A DNA stretch of 64,000 bases from Algoriphagus machipongonensis (GCF_000166275.1 NZ_CM001023.1:248001-312000); one strand, 5' to 3'; positions 7,924-15,284 are shown, numbered from the stretch's first letter. Notes: a model not told the origin generated them from the letters alone. Translations and numbers: made by a program.

Positions 7924-10530
7924 ATGAGCAAATCAAAAGCTGGCAAAGAGACACCTTTAATGAAGCAATACAATGCTATTAAGGCAAAGCACCCTGGCGC
8001 ATTATTACTTTTCCGAGTGGGTGACTTTTATGAAACTTTTGGTGAAGATGCTGTCAAGGCCAGTAAGGTTTTAGACATCGTATTGACCAAAAGGGCCAAT
8101 GGATCAGCCTCTCATATAGAGTTGGCAGGTTTTCCACACCATTCTTTGGATACTTATTTGCCAAAATTAGTGAGAGCTGGAAATCGTGTGGCTATTTGTG
8201 ACCAGTTAGAAGATCCAAAATCTGTTAAGGGAATTGTAAAGCGCGGAGTGACAGAATTGGTAACCCCGGGTCTTTCTTTTAATGACCAGGTGCTGGATAC
8301 TAAGAGAAATAATTACTTGGCATCAATTCATTTTGGGAAAGATAAACATGGGATTGCCTTCTTGGATTTATCAACCGGAGAGTTTATGTGTGCGGAAGGT
8401 AACTCCTCCTACTTGGAAAAATTGGTTCAAAGTTTTGCTCCATCAGAAATAATTTTTTCTAAAGCAGCTAAGAAATCTGCTCAGGAATTGCTGAAAGATG
8501 ATTACATCACTTTTCATTGCGAGGATTGGGTTTACCAATATGACTTTACTTACGAAAAGCTTAAAACACACTTTAAAACAGCCAATTTAAAAGGTTTTGG
8601 TATAGAAGACCAAGAGCTTGGTACTGTTGCAGCAGGTGCTGTACTTCATTATTTAGAGGAAACCGAGCATAAAGAAATCCAGCATATTTCAGCGATTTCA
8701 AGAATTGCTGAGGAGAAATACGTTTGGTTGGATAAGTTCACCATACGAAACTTAGAGCTGGTCTATCCGCAACATGAAGGTGGTGTTCCATTGATTCAAA
8801 TTCTCGATCAAACGGTTACTCCTATGGGGTCCAGGATGATGAAAAAGTGGATGGTACTTCCGTTAAAGGAGAAGACTGCGATTGAAGAGCGATTGAATGT
8901 GGTTGATTTCTTCTATCAAAACTCAACTTTGATTGAGGAAATCGTATCAGAATTAAAACATATTGGGGATTTAGAGCGATTGATATCAAAAGTGGTGGTA
9001 GGAAGAGCCAACCCAAGAGAAATCAATCAAATTAAAAAGGCACTTAAGGCAATCATTCCTATCAAGGAAATGCTGAAAGGACAGGACAATCCTACTTTGA
9101 AGCGCCTTTCGGATCAGTTGAACTTGTGTGAGTATTTGCTTGAAAAAATAGAGAATGAGCTCAAGGAAGATGCACCGATGCTCACTCATCAAGGAGGTAT
9201 TATCAAGGATGGCGTAGATGATGAATTGGATGAATATCGAAACCTGGCGAATTCAGGCAAAGATTTTTTAGTCCAGCTTCAGCAGCGAGAAGTTAAAAAC
9301 ACAGGGATTACCTCTCTGAAAATCGCTTTTAATAAGGTATTTGGATATTATTTGGAGGTTACACACGCCCACAAGGATAAAGTACCTCAAGAGTGGATCA
9401 GAAAACAGACTTTAGTTAATGCGGAACGCTACATTACCCCAGAGCTAAAGGAATACGAAGAAAAGATATTGAATGCGGAAGAGCGTTTGGTAGGCTTGGA
9501 ACAAAAATATTTTCTTGAGCTAGTTCAGGAAGCGGCAAAATACGTAACCCAGATCCAGCAGAATGCGAGGATTATTGGCACAATGGATGTTTTGCTTTCT
9601 TTTGCCCAGATTGCTTTGACCAATGATTACAGTCGTCCAAAGATTTCTGACACTGAGACCTTGGAGTATAAAGATGGTCGGCATCCCGTGATCGAGAGAC
9701 AACTTTCTCCGGGAGAAAATTATGTGCCCAATGATGTTTACTTAGATCATGATAGTCAACAAATCATGATTATTACCGGGCCAAACATGGCGGGTAAGTC
9801 CGCTTTGCTTCGTCAGACGGCTTTGATCGTGCTTATGGCCCAAATGGGAAGTTTTGTGCCTGCCTCTTTCGCAAGAGTTGGTATCATAGACAAAGTCTTT
9901 ACGCGAGTGGGAGCCTCTGATAATTTGTCCAAAGGGGAATCGACTTTTATGGTGGAAATGACTGAGACAGCTAGTATTTTAAACAATTTATCTAGTAGAA
10001 GTCTCGTTTTGATGGATGAAATAGGAAGGGGAACGTCCACCTATGATGGAATTTCCATTGCCTGGTCAATCGTGGAATACCTTCATAATCACACGACCTT
10101 CAAGGCGAAGACGCTATTTGCAACGCATTATCATGAATTAAACCAACTGACAGAAGATTTCCCTAAAATCAAAAACTTCAATGTATCAGTTAAAGAAGTT
10201 GGCAACAAGGTCATTTTTATGCGAAAGTTAAAGCCAGGAGGTAGTGAGCATAGCTTTGGTATTCATGTGGCTCAAATGGCTGGGATGCCCAATCCGGTTG
10301 TTTTGAGAGCTGCAGAAATCATGGCTCACTTAGAAAAGGACAAGGCTTTAAATGAGCAAAAGGAGAATTTTAAAGAAATTCCAAAAAATAATTATCAGAT
10401 GAGTTTATTCGAAATGGACCCTAAGTTTAAGGAAGCTAAGGAGTTAATCGAGGAGATAGACATCAATGCAATTTCTCCTATTGAAGCTTTGTTAAAACTT
10501 CATGAGATTAAGAAGAGAATTGAAGAGTAG
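7924..10530 (+). CDS. mutS: DNA mismatch repair protein MutS
   Basis: Mismatch recognition ATPase. At 868 residues it is full length. The N-terminal mismatch-binding domain has the Phe-x-Glu motif in RVGDFYETFGEDA (about residues 31-43). The C-terminal ATPase has Walker A GPNMAGKSALLRQ (about 619-631), Walker B LVLMDEIGRGTSTYDG (about 694-709) and the FATHYHEL segment. The tail carries SPIEALLKLHEIKK, similar to the C-terminal oligomerisation region. Monocistronic by spacing, starting about 95 nt after the divergent methyltransferase start. Confidence 0.98.
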   Translation: MSKSKAGKETPLMKQYNAIKAKHPGALLLFRVGDFYETFGEDAVKASKVLDIVLTKRANGSASHIELAGFPHHSLDTYLPKLVRAGNRVAICDQLEDPKSVKGIVKRGVTELVTPGLSFNDQVLDTKRNNYLASIHFGKDKHGIAFLDLSTGEFMCAEGNSSYLEKLVQSFAPSEIIFSKAAKKSAQELLKDDYITFHCEDWVYQYDFTYEKLKTHFKTANLKGFGIEDQELGTVAAGAVLHYLEETEHKEIQHISAISRIAEEKYVWLDKFTIRNLELVYPQHEGGVPLIQILDQTVTPMGSRMMKKWMVLPLKEKTAIEERLNVVDFFYQNSTLIEEIVSELKHIGDLERLISKVVVGRANPREINQIKKALKAIIPIKEMLKGQDNPTLKRLSDQLNLCEYLLEKIENELKEDAPMLTHQGGIIKDGVDDELDEYRNLANSGKDFLVQLQQREVKNTGITSLKIAFNKVFGYYLEVTHAHKDKVPQEWIRKQTLVNAERYITPELKEYEEKILNAEERLVGLEQKYFLELVQEAAKYVTQIQQNARIIGTMDVLLSFAQIALTNDYSRPKISDTETLEYKDGRHPVIERQLSPGENYVPNDVYLDHDSQQIMIITGPNMAGKSALLRQTALIVLMAQMGSFVPASFARVGIIDKVFTRVGASDNLSKGESTFMVEMTETASILNNLSSRSLVLMDEIGRGTSTYDGISIAWSIVEYLHNHTTFKAKTLFATHYHELNQLTEDFPKIKNFNVSVKEVGNKVIFMRKLKPGGSEHSFGIHVAQMAGMPNPVVLRAAEIMAHLEKDKALNEQKENFKEIPKNNYQMSLFEMDPKFKEAKELIEEIDINAISPIEALLKLHEIKKRIEE

Positions 10531-10581
10531 TTCCATAGAATTTGTATATTAGAAATGCTTTTTTAGTTAATAAATAATCTT

Positions 10582-11391
10582 ATGGATAAGGTGCTGCTCA
10601 AGGACCTGAAAAAACAGGATAAATATTCAAAATTTTTTCATTCTTGGAAGGAACAGGAGTTCCAAGATCACCCCGATGAAGAGAAAAGCCTCCAAGAGTT
10701 GGAGGTTTTAAGTCAGAACATAGGGATGAGAGAGGGCTTAATCATTGCTTGCTTCGATTACAGAAAGTTAAATTTAGCCTTCTATACGGGCAATTTGGAG
10801 GAGATTACGGGCTATCCTAATTCCATGTTTCGCTCAAAAGGGATGGAGACCTCTTTTACGATGATTCATGAGGAGGATCGGGAGGAATTGTTTCGTTTTC
10901 AGAAAATAATTTTAGAGGCATTTCATGGACTGAGTATGACAGAGAAGAAGAATTTTGAATTCTCTTACACGACTCGATGGGTTCATAGGACTACTGGTGA
11001 GATTTCTTGGATGATGGGCAGGGTAAAGCCTTATTTGATTGATTCTGCTGGTAATTTTGCAATGGACTTACATATCATCCTAAAACTCCAAACTCCCCCA
11101 AAGGCTAAAGGGTACGATTGGAATTACACCTATCTTAAAGATGACGGCACTAGGGTTTTTGTAAGTAAAAATTCTCCTCAATTAAAAACCGTATCCCTGA
11201 CAAAAAAAGAGAAACAAATTGTCAAAATGATTTTGGATGGGATGAAATCAAAGGAAATTGGCCAGGTATTGAATATCTCATTTAATACAGTATCTACCCA
11301 TAGAAAGAATATATTGAGAAAGCTGGGAGCTAAAAATCTTGGGGAAATGGTGAAAATTTTGGCCTCTTATGATTTTGATATCAGCCTGTAA
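10582..11391 (+). CDS. LuxR-family transcriptional regulator with PAS-like sensor domain
   Basis: A 269-residue protein. The C-terminal LuxR/GerE helix-turn-helix spans about residues 205-265, with LTKKEKQIVKMILDGMKSK and the recognition helix region NTVSTHRKNILRKLGA. The N-terminal half (about 45-165) reads like a PAS fold (EEITGYPNSMF, IHEEDREELFRF, WMMGRVKPY). There is no receiver domain. This PAS-LuxR type is common in Bacteroidota. The ligand is unknown. Confidence 0.85.
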   Translation: MDKVLLKDLKKQDKYSKFFHSWKEQEFQDHPDEEKSLQELEVLSQNIGMREGLIIACFDYRKLNLAFYTGNLEEITGYPNSMFRSKGMETSFTMIHEEDREELFRFQKIILEAFHGLSMTEKKNFEFSYTTRWVHRTTGEISWMMGRVKPYLIDSAGNFAMDLHIILKLQTPPKAKGYDWNYTYLKDDGTRVFVSKNSPQLKTVSLTKKEKQIVKMILDGMKSKEIGQVLNISFNTVSTHRKNILRKLGAKNLGEMVKILASYDFDISL

Positions 11392-11446
11392 ATCAGCAAA
11401 ATCCTGATTTTGGGAGATAAAAAGAAAAAAAATCATTGTATAACCC

Positions 11447-11476
11447 TTGTAATTTTCTTCCCACGTCTTACCTTTG
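11447..11476 (+). promoter_or_regulatory. Bacteroidota-type promoter for tRNA-Gly
   Basis: TTG (11447-11449), 19 nt, then TACCTTTG (11469-11476), an exact match to the Bacteroidota -7 consensus TAnnTTTG with a correctly spaced -33 TTG. It lies about 42 nt upstream of the tRNA-Gly 5' end. Confidence 0.7.
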
Positions 11477-11518
11477 CATCCACAATTCGCTCAGAGAATG
11501 TTTGAGTGGTTAAAAAAA

Positions 11519-11590
11519 GCGAGAGTAGTTCAGCTGGTAGACCACGACCTTGCCAAGGTCGGGGCAGCGAGTTCGAATCTGATATCTCGC
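11519..11590 (+). tRNA. tRNA-Gly (GCC), structurally compromised
   Basis: A 72-nt cloverleaf-like sequence with anticodon GCC in a perfect 5-bp anticodon stem (CGACC/GGTCG). The T-loop TTCGAAT and D-loop GCTGG features are intact. Pairing is poor elsewhere: D-stem 11 U:C, T-stem 50 C:A and 51 G:G, and acceptor 7 G:A. The remaining acceptor pairs form. It has a good promoter upstream and a terminator downstream, yet so many mismatches suggest a decaying gene or an unusual tRNA. A second, functional tRNA-Gly elsewhere is expected but not visible here. Confidence 0.6.
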
Positions 11591-11596
11591 CGGAGG

Positions 11597-11626
11597 AAGC
11601 CCTTGATTCAAGGGCTTTCTTGTTTA
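11597..11626 (+). terminator. Rho-independent terminator after tRNA-Gly
   Basis: AAGCCCTTG and CAAGGGCTT form a 9-bp stem with a 3-nt loop, followed by TCTTGTTT. It separates tRNA-Gly from tRNA-Leu transcriptionally. Confidence 0.8.
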
Positions 11627-11638
11627 GAGAATAAGTAG

Positions 11639-11654
11639 TTCCGAAAAGTCGGAA
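11639..11654. repeat. Short inverted repeat upstream of tRNA-Leu
   Basis: TTCCGA-AAAG-TCGGAA is a perfect 6-bp inverted repeat with a 4-nt centre, ending 4 nt before the tRNA-Leu 5' end. It could form a hairpin in the precursor or be a protein site; no function is assigned. Confidence 0.5.
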
Positions 11655-11658
11655 TGAA

Positions 11659-11742
11659 GCCGGGATGGTGGAATAGGTAGACACGCAAGACTTAAAATCT
11701 TGTGGCCGTAAGGCCGTGCGGGTTCGATTCCCGCTCCTGGTA
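11659..11742 (+). tRNA. tRNA-Leu (UAA)
   Basis: An 84-nt class II tRNA. Acceptor GCCGGGA pairs with TCCTGGT (two G:U pairs). The anticodon stem CAAGA/TCTTG holds loop CTTAAAA with anticodon TAA. A long variable arm (TGGCCGTAAGGCCG) and T-stem GCGGG/CCCGC with loop TTCGATT are all well formed. The discriminator is A; CCA is not encoded. The 3' part from the anticodon arm onward is duplicated 325 nt downstream beyond a GIY-YIG gene. Confidence 0.93.
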
Positions 11743-11774
11743 CAGAAGCCTCGTAGAAATACGGGGCTTTTTGT
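11689..11774 (+). repeat. Direct repeat copy 1: 3' part of tRNA-Leu plus terminator
   Basis: The stretch from the anticodon stem of tRNA-Leu through its terminator. It is repeated at 12014-12119, almost identical except for a 19-nt insertion and a few differences just after the tRNA 3' end. The two copies flank the GIY-YIG gene. Confidence 0.9.
11748..11773 (+). terminator. Terminator after tRNA-Leu
   Basis: GCCTCGTA, loop GAAA, TACGGGGC, then TTTTTG form an 8-bp stem containing G:U pairs with a T-run. An identical copy follows the duplicated tRNA fragment at 12092-12118. Confidence 0.8.
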
Positions 11775-11786
11775 TTATCTTTTAAT

Positions 11787-12020
11787 ATGATTACTGTCTA
11801 TGCGATATCCAGTAAAGTAAAGAAATACGTTTACGTAGGTCTTACATCTAATTTGGAAGACAGGCTTAATCGACATAATTCAGGCTACGAGAGAACTACT
11901 CGTCCATATCGCCCTTTTGATGTCATATTTACCAAAGGTTTTTCGACTAGGCTTGAAGCCAGAGAGTTTGAGAAGTATTTAAAAACAACAACCGGCAAAC
12001 GAAAAATTTTGGGGACTTAA
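11787..12020 (+). CDS. Small GIY-YIG family endonuclease (URI domain)
   Basis: A 77-residue single-domain nuclease. The GIY-like motif is VYAIS (about 4-8) and the YIG-like motif is YVYVGLTSN (about 14-22), followed by the catalytic Arg in LEDRLNRHNSG (about 24-34) and the metal-binding Glu in RLEAREFEKYLK (about 54-65). UPF0213-like stand-alone GIY-YIG proteins of this size are common in Bacteroidota; their role is unclear. There is no separate DNA-binding domain. Its stop codon TAA (12018-12020) is the anticodon triplet of the duplicated tRNA-Leu fragment, so the last two sense codons also come from the tRNA repeat. Confidence 0.9.
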   Translation: MITVYAISSKVKKYVYVGLTSNLEDRLNRHNSGYERTTRPYRPFDVIFTKGFSTRLEAREFEKYLKTTTGKRKILGT

Positions 12021-12047
12021 AATCTTGTGGCCGTAAGGCCGTGCGGG

Positions 12048-12066
12048 CCTGCCTGATGCAGACAGG
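12048..12066. repeat. 19-nt interrupted palindrome inserted in tRNA-Leu fragment
   Basis: CCTGCCTG-ATG-CAGACAGG folds into an 8-bp hairpin with one C:A mismatch and a 3-nt loop. It is absent from the upstream tRNA-Leu copy, splitting GCGGG from TTCGATT. It looks like a tiny inserted palindromic repeat; no second copy was seen in this window. Confidence 0.75.
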
Positions 12067-12091
12067 TTCGATTCCCGCTCCTGGTACTCAA

Positions 12092-12118
12092 AGCCTCGTA
12101 GAAATACGGGGCTTTTTG
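12092..12118 (+). terminator. Terminator after the duplicated tRNA-Leu fragment
   Basis: Copy of the tRNA-Leu terminator (GCCTCGTA-GAAA-TACGGGGC-TTTTTG). It would stop transcripts running through the GIY-YIG gene. Confidence 0.75.
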
Positions 12119-12119
12119 T

Positions 12120-12309
12120 GTTCATGGGTATTTAGTTTTTGGTGCTCAGGTTTAAAACCCAGAGAAAAGAATTCAAGATTACAAATCTCGAACAGCGCAA
12201 CAGCGGTTGGTCGGACTTAAATTGGGCTGTCCCACAGGTTGAACTATCAGGCATTTGGCATAAAGCAAACAAGCTTCACAACCTTTTTTTAAAATCTATC
12301 GCATTTTCC
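12120..12309. other. Intergenic region without a recognised gene
   Basis: Nothing convincing is coded here. A TTG-initiated 65-codon frame at 12139-12336 has no recognisable domain, and its end runs into the betB promoter. The sequence may be debris from the neighbouring duplication. Confidence 0.5.
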
Positions 12310-12354
12310 TTGGGTCATTATTCTGAAGTCCTCTAAATTTGAATGACCATTCAA
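12310..12354 (+). promoter_or_regulatory. betB promoter with TetR-type operator
   Basis: TTG at 12310-12312, 21 nt, and TAAATTTG at 12334-12341 give a Bacteroidota-type promoter (exact TAnnTTTG). The palindrome TTGAATGACCATTCAA (12339-12354) begins with the last TTG of the -7 box, so a bound repressor would block the promoter. The same palindrome, at the same offset, is found before the phosphoesterase and susC genes near 40 kb. Confidence 0.75.
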
Positions 12355-12404
12355 CTTTTCCTGCTTCTTAGGAAAATCATTCAAATTTTCACAAAATCAA
12401 TCCC

Positions 12405-13856
12405 ATGCAAAGCATCCCATTATTTATCGATAATAAGTCCGTAGAGGGTTCCGGTAAGCAGTTTAACAACTACAATCCAGCAACAGGAGAAATTACTCAT
12501 GTGGTAACGGGTGCTTCTCAAGAAGATTTCGAGAAAGCCGTTCAATCTGCAAAAAAAGGATTTCAGGTATGGTCTGCCATGTCTCCTACCGAGCGCGGAA
12601 GAATTTTGCATAAAGCATCGGCTTTGTTGAGAGAAAAAAATGATGAATTGGCATTGTTGGAAACACAGGATGTAGGAAAACCTATTAAAGAATCTATAGC
12701 AGTAGATGTTATTTCAGGAGCAGACTGCCTGGAGTACTATGCGGGTTTGGCCCCATCACTTCATGGAGAGCATTTTGAGTTGGGTGGAGATTTTGCCTAT
12801 ACCAAAAGAGAACCTTTGGGAATTTGTGCGGGGATCGGTGCTTGGAACTACCCAATTCAAATTGCCTGCTGGAAAGCGGCACCAGCTCTGGCATGTGGAA
12901 ACGTGATGATTTTTAAACCAGCTGAACTTACTCCTTTGACAGCGTATAAGTTGGCAGAGGTTTTTAGAGAGGCTGGAATGCCTGATGGTGTTTTCAATGT
13001 GGTACAAGGAGATGCTGAAGTAGGTCAAATGATGACGGCTCATCCTGACATAGCCAAAGTATCCATAACCGGTGAGGTGGGTACGGGTAAAAAGGTAATG
13101 GCTGCCTCAGCGAATACCTTGAAGCATGTGACTTTGGAATTAGGCGGCAAATCCCCAATTATCATTTTTGAAGATGCAGCTATTGATGAAGCAGTCTATG
13201 GAGCCATGCTTGGAAACTTCTATACCCAAGGAGAAATCTGTAGTAATGGAACACGGGTTTTTGTACATGAATCCATCAAGGAGAAATTTATCGAGCGATT
13301 AATAGAGAAAACCAAAGAACTAAAAATCGGCAATCCTGCAGATTCAGAAACTCAAATTGGAGCTTTGATCAACAAAACTCACTTTGAAAAAGTGATGAGC
13401 TACATTGCCTTAGGAAAAGAGCAAGGTGCGGAATTGCGTTATGGTGGGAATTCTATCGCTGTTGATGGATGTGAAGGAGGATACTTTGTAGAGCCTACAA
13501 TCTTCGTTAGCAATGACGAAGAGGACAGAATCGTAAAAGAGGAAATATTTGGTCCAGTGATGACCATTTTGACCTTTCAGGAGGAAGAAGATGTAATTCG
13601 TCGAGCAAATGACACTCCTTTTGGCCTAGCTGCTGGTGTTTACACCAATGACATGAGAAGAGCGCATAGATCTGTGGCTAGCTTGCAAGCAGGCATGTGT
13701 TGGATCAATACTTATAACATCAATCCAGTAGAAATACCTTTTGGAGGAAATAAGCAATCTGGAATTGGCAGAGAAAATGGCTTGGCTGCGATCGAACATT
13801 ATTCTCAACTGAAGACAGTCTATGTTGCGATGAAAGATTTAGGGAATCCATTTTAA
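12405..13856 (+). CDS. betB: Betaine-aldehyde dehydrogenase
   Basis: NAD(P)-dependent oxidation of betaine aldehyde to glycine betaine, the second step of choline oxidation. It has 483 residues, normal for the family. The NAD-binding region has GAWNYPIQIACWKAAPALACGN (begins about residue 145), the general-base Glu in LELGGKSP (about 244-251), and the catalytic Cys in QGEICSNGTRVFV (about 275-287), a BetB-like context. The C-terminus retains NPVEIPFGGNKQSGIGREN. Its partner betA lies about 34 kb away but both promoters regions share the same operator system: the palindrome before betB matches those near the TetR gene at 39.2 kb. Other aldehyde dehydrogenases are possible, but motif and operator support BetB. 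Confidence 0.88.
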   Translation: MQSIPLFIDNKSVEGSGKQFNNYNPATGEITHVVTGASQEDFEKAVQSAKKGFQVWSAMSPTERGRILHKASALLREKNDELALLETQDVGKPIKESIAVDVISGADCLEYYAGLAPSLHGEHFELGGDFAYTKREPLGICAGIGAWNYPIQIACWKAAPALACGNVMIFKPAELTPLTAYKLAEVFREAGMPDGVFNVVQGDAEVGQMMTAHPDIAKVSITGEVGTGKKVMAASANTLKHVTLELGGKSPIIIFEDAAIDEAVYGAMLGNFYTQGEICSNGTRVFVHESIKEKFIERLIEKTKELKIGNPADSETQIGALINKTHFEKVMSYIALGKEQGAELRYGGNSIAVDGCEGGYFVEPTIFVSNDEEDRIVKEEIFGPVMTILTFQEEEDVIRRANDTPFGLAAGVYTNDMRRAHRSVASLQAGMCWINTYNINPVEIPFGGNKQSGIGRENGLAAIEHYSQLKTVYVAMKDLGNPF

Positions 13857-13927
13857 ACTCAGGCAATTGGGAAATTAACTACAAAAAAGAGAAATCAACT
13901 TTGATTTACTTTTTGTATTTTTCTCCA

Positions 13928-14779
13928 ATGGATGAATTCAACAATCTATCCCCAGACTGGTCCACCCTAAAAAACTGGCTGATTATTGCAGGAGTATCCC
14001 TGGCAATCTTCTTATTATTTGTCTTTTTCGCCCGTAAATCAAAGAAGTTTTTGAGAATACGCTTGGTGAAGCGAATGGATGATGATTTACTGGCAAATTT
14101 CCTCGCTGGAATATTCAGCACCCTCATTATATTGGTCGGGCTGTTAGTTGTATTTCGAGTGATCGGTCTGACGGGTGTGGTTTCTGGCTTGTTGGCAGGA
14201 GCAGGAATCTCCGCTTTTATTATTGGCTTTGCTCTAAAAGACATTGGAGAAAATTTCCTCGCTGGAATCATTTTAGCATTCAAAAGGCCATTTCGAGTGG
14301 GAGATTTTGTCGATCTGAATGGAATGAGAGGGAAAGTACTGACTTTGAACCTACGAGATACTCAGATCAAATCTGCCGATGGGAAAGATATTTTTATTCC
14401 GAATGGATTGATCTTAAAAAGTCCGTTGGTCAATTTTACTATCGACGGTTACCTTCGCTATGATTTTATGATAGGTCTGGATTATGGCTCGGATTATCAA
14501 AAAGCTGTTGACTTGATTAAATCAACCCTAATGGAAGTTCCTGGAGTTTTGGATGATACTAAAGAACCTCAAGTATGGGTGGTGGAAGTTGGTGAAAGCA
14601 CCTTGAACATTCAGGCTACCTTTTGGGTGGATACTTTTGCCAGGGCGATATCGGATGCCGTGATAAAAAGTACAGCTATTATAGAAGTGTTGACAACATT
14701 AGAAAAGGCCGGCTTTAATATGCCGGCCCGAATTGTGGAACTCAAGAATTATCAGGACAAAAGCCTCAAAACTTCCTAA
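13928..14779 (+). CDS. MscS-family small-conductance mechanosensitive channel
   Basis: A 283-residue inner-membrane channel that opens under hypo-osmotic stress. Three hydrophobic segments are visible (about residues 17-36, 58-78 and 84-106). The third ends in GFALKDIGENFLAGI, the pore-lining/gating helix signature, and is followed by the beta domain (FRVGDFVDLNGMRGKVLTLNLRDTQIK). I chose the ATG at 13928; an upstream TTG at 13901 would add nine residues with no support. It lies downstream of betB, so both genes relate to osmotic balance, though a 71-nt gap leaves cotranscription open. Confidence 0.9.
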   Translation: MDEFNNLSPDWSTLKNWLIIAGVSLAIFLLFVFFARKSKKFLRIRLVKRMDDDLLANFLAGIFSTLIILVGLLVVFRVIGLTGVVSGLLAGAGISAFIIGFALKDIGENFLAGIILAFKRPFRVGDFVDLNGMRGKVLTLNLRDTQIKSADGKDIFIPNGLILKSPLVNFTIDGYLRYDFMIGLDYGSDYQKAVDLIKSTLMEVPGVLDDTKEPQVWVVEVGESTLNIQATFWVDTFARAISDAVIKSTAIIEVLTTLEKAGFNMPARIVELKNYQDKSLKTS

Positions 14780-14781
14780 GC

Positions 14782-15261
14782 TTATTTTTTTAGTATTCCT
14801 GCTAAATCAGCTGGTGAATAATTGACAGATTTTAGTGTTTTGTGATCTCCTTCTCTAAAAACAAGGTATAAATCACCTTCTTTTTCGTAAAAGCTTGGAG
14901 TGCCTTTGGCTTCATAATGTGCAACTGTAGCTTTGGCTTCTTCTTCGGTCAAGCAAGCTTTGCTCATATTGGATCGCTGAACTTCATCAAAAAGAGCTTT
15001 GAACTTTTCTCCCATACCAAATTCCAATATGGCTCCGGAAAGTACATATTGAAGATCGCAGAGTGCATCAGCAATTTCTACCAAATCTTTGTTGTCGATG
15101 GCTTCTTCCAATTCCTTTAATTCCTCGGCAAGTAAAGAAACCCGAAGATTACATCTTGTATCAGATGGAATCGTAGGTTCTTTTAAAACCGGATGTTTAA
15201 ATGTTTCGTGAAATAAAGCGACAGAAGTTAGGGACTTAGGATCTTGCATAGTGTTTATCAA
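14782..15261 (-). CDS. MazG-like nucleotide pyrophosphohydrolase family protein
   Basis: A 159-residue all-alpha NTP-PPase. The metal-binding pattern is seen in LLAEELKELEEAI (ExxE-like, about residues 44-56) and EIADALCDLQYVLSG (ExxD, about 62-76). This is the signature of MazG/phosphoribosyl-ATP pyrophosphohydrolase-like enzymes. It probably hydrolyses a nucleoside triphosphate or a related pyrophosphate; the substrate is unknown. Convergent with the MscS gene with 2 nt between stops, and divergent from dapF. Its 5' leader holds a terminator-like hairpin. Confidence 0.8.
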   Translation of the reverse strand: MINTMQDPKSLTSVALFHETFKHPVLKEPTIPSDTRCNLRVSLLAEELKELEEAIDNKDLVEIADALCDLQYVLSGAILEFGMGEKFKALFDEVQRSNMSKACLTEEEAKATVAHYEAKGTPSFYEKEGDLYLVFREGDHKTLKSVNYSPADLAGILKK

Positions 15262-15284
15262 TTAGAGTTCGAAATAAATGAAAA

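Larger units (their letters stand above)
11775..12119 (+). mobile_element. Putative minimal tRNA-targeting element: GIY-YIG gene plus duplicated tRNA-Leu 3' part
   Basis: Between the intact tRNA-Leu terminator and the end of the second repeat lies a unit of about 345 bp. It contains only a 77-codon GIY-YIG endonuclease gene and a copy of the last two-thirds of tRNA-Leu with its terminator. Seen directly: direct repeats flank the gene, and the upstream tRNA remains whole. Inferred: the unit inserted in, or duplicated from, tRNA-Leu, with the endonuclease cutting near the anticodon arm. There is no integrase or transposase. Confidence 0.6.
12014..12119 (+). repeat. Direct repeat copy 2: truncated tRNA-Leu fragment with insertion
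   Basis: It repeats the tRNA-Leu sequence from the anticodon stem, variable arm, T-arm and acceptor 3' strand through the terminator. It lacks the 5' acceptor strand and D-arm, so it cannot fold as a tRNA. A 19-nt hairpin sequence (12048-12066) interrupts the T-stem 5' strand. It may be called falsely as a tRNA by loose models. Confidence 0.9.

Noticed and set aside
12014..12087. Second tRNA-Leu gene
   Set aside because: It lacks the 5' acceptor strand and D-arm, and a 19-nt insert splits the T-stem; it is a fragment, not a tRNA.
12139..12336. A 65-codon frame after the tRNA fragment
   Set aside because: TTG start, no recognisable domain, and it runs into the betB promoter; likely non-coding.
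13906..14283. A 125-codon minus-strand frame opposite the MscS gene
   Set aside because: Shadow frame; the plus strand shows clear MscS motifs.
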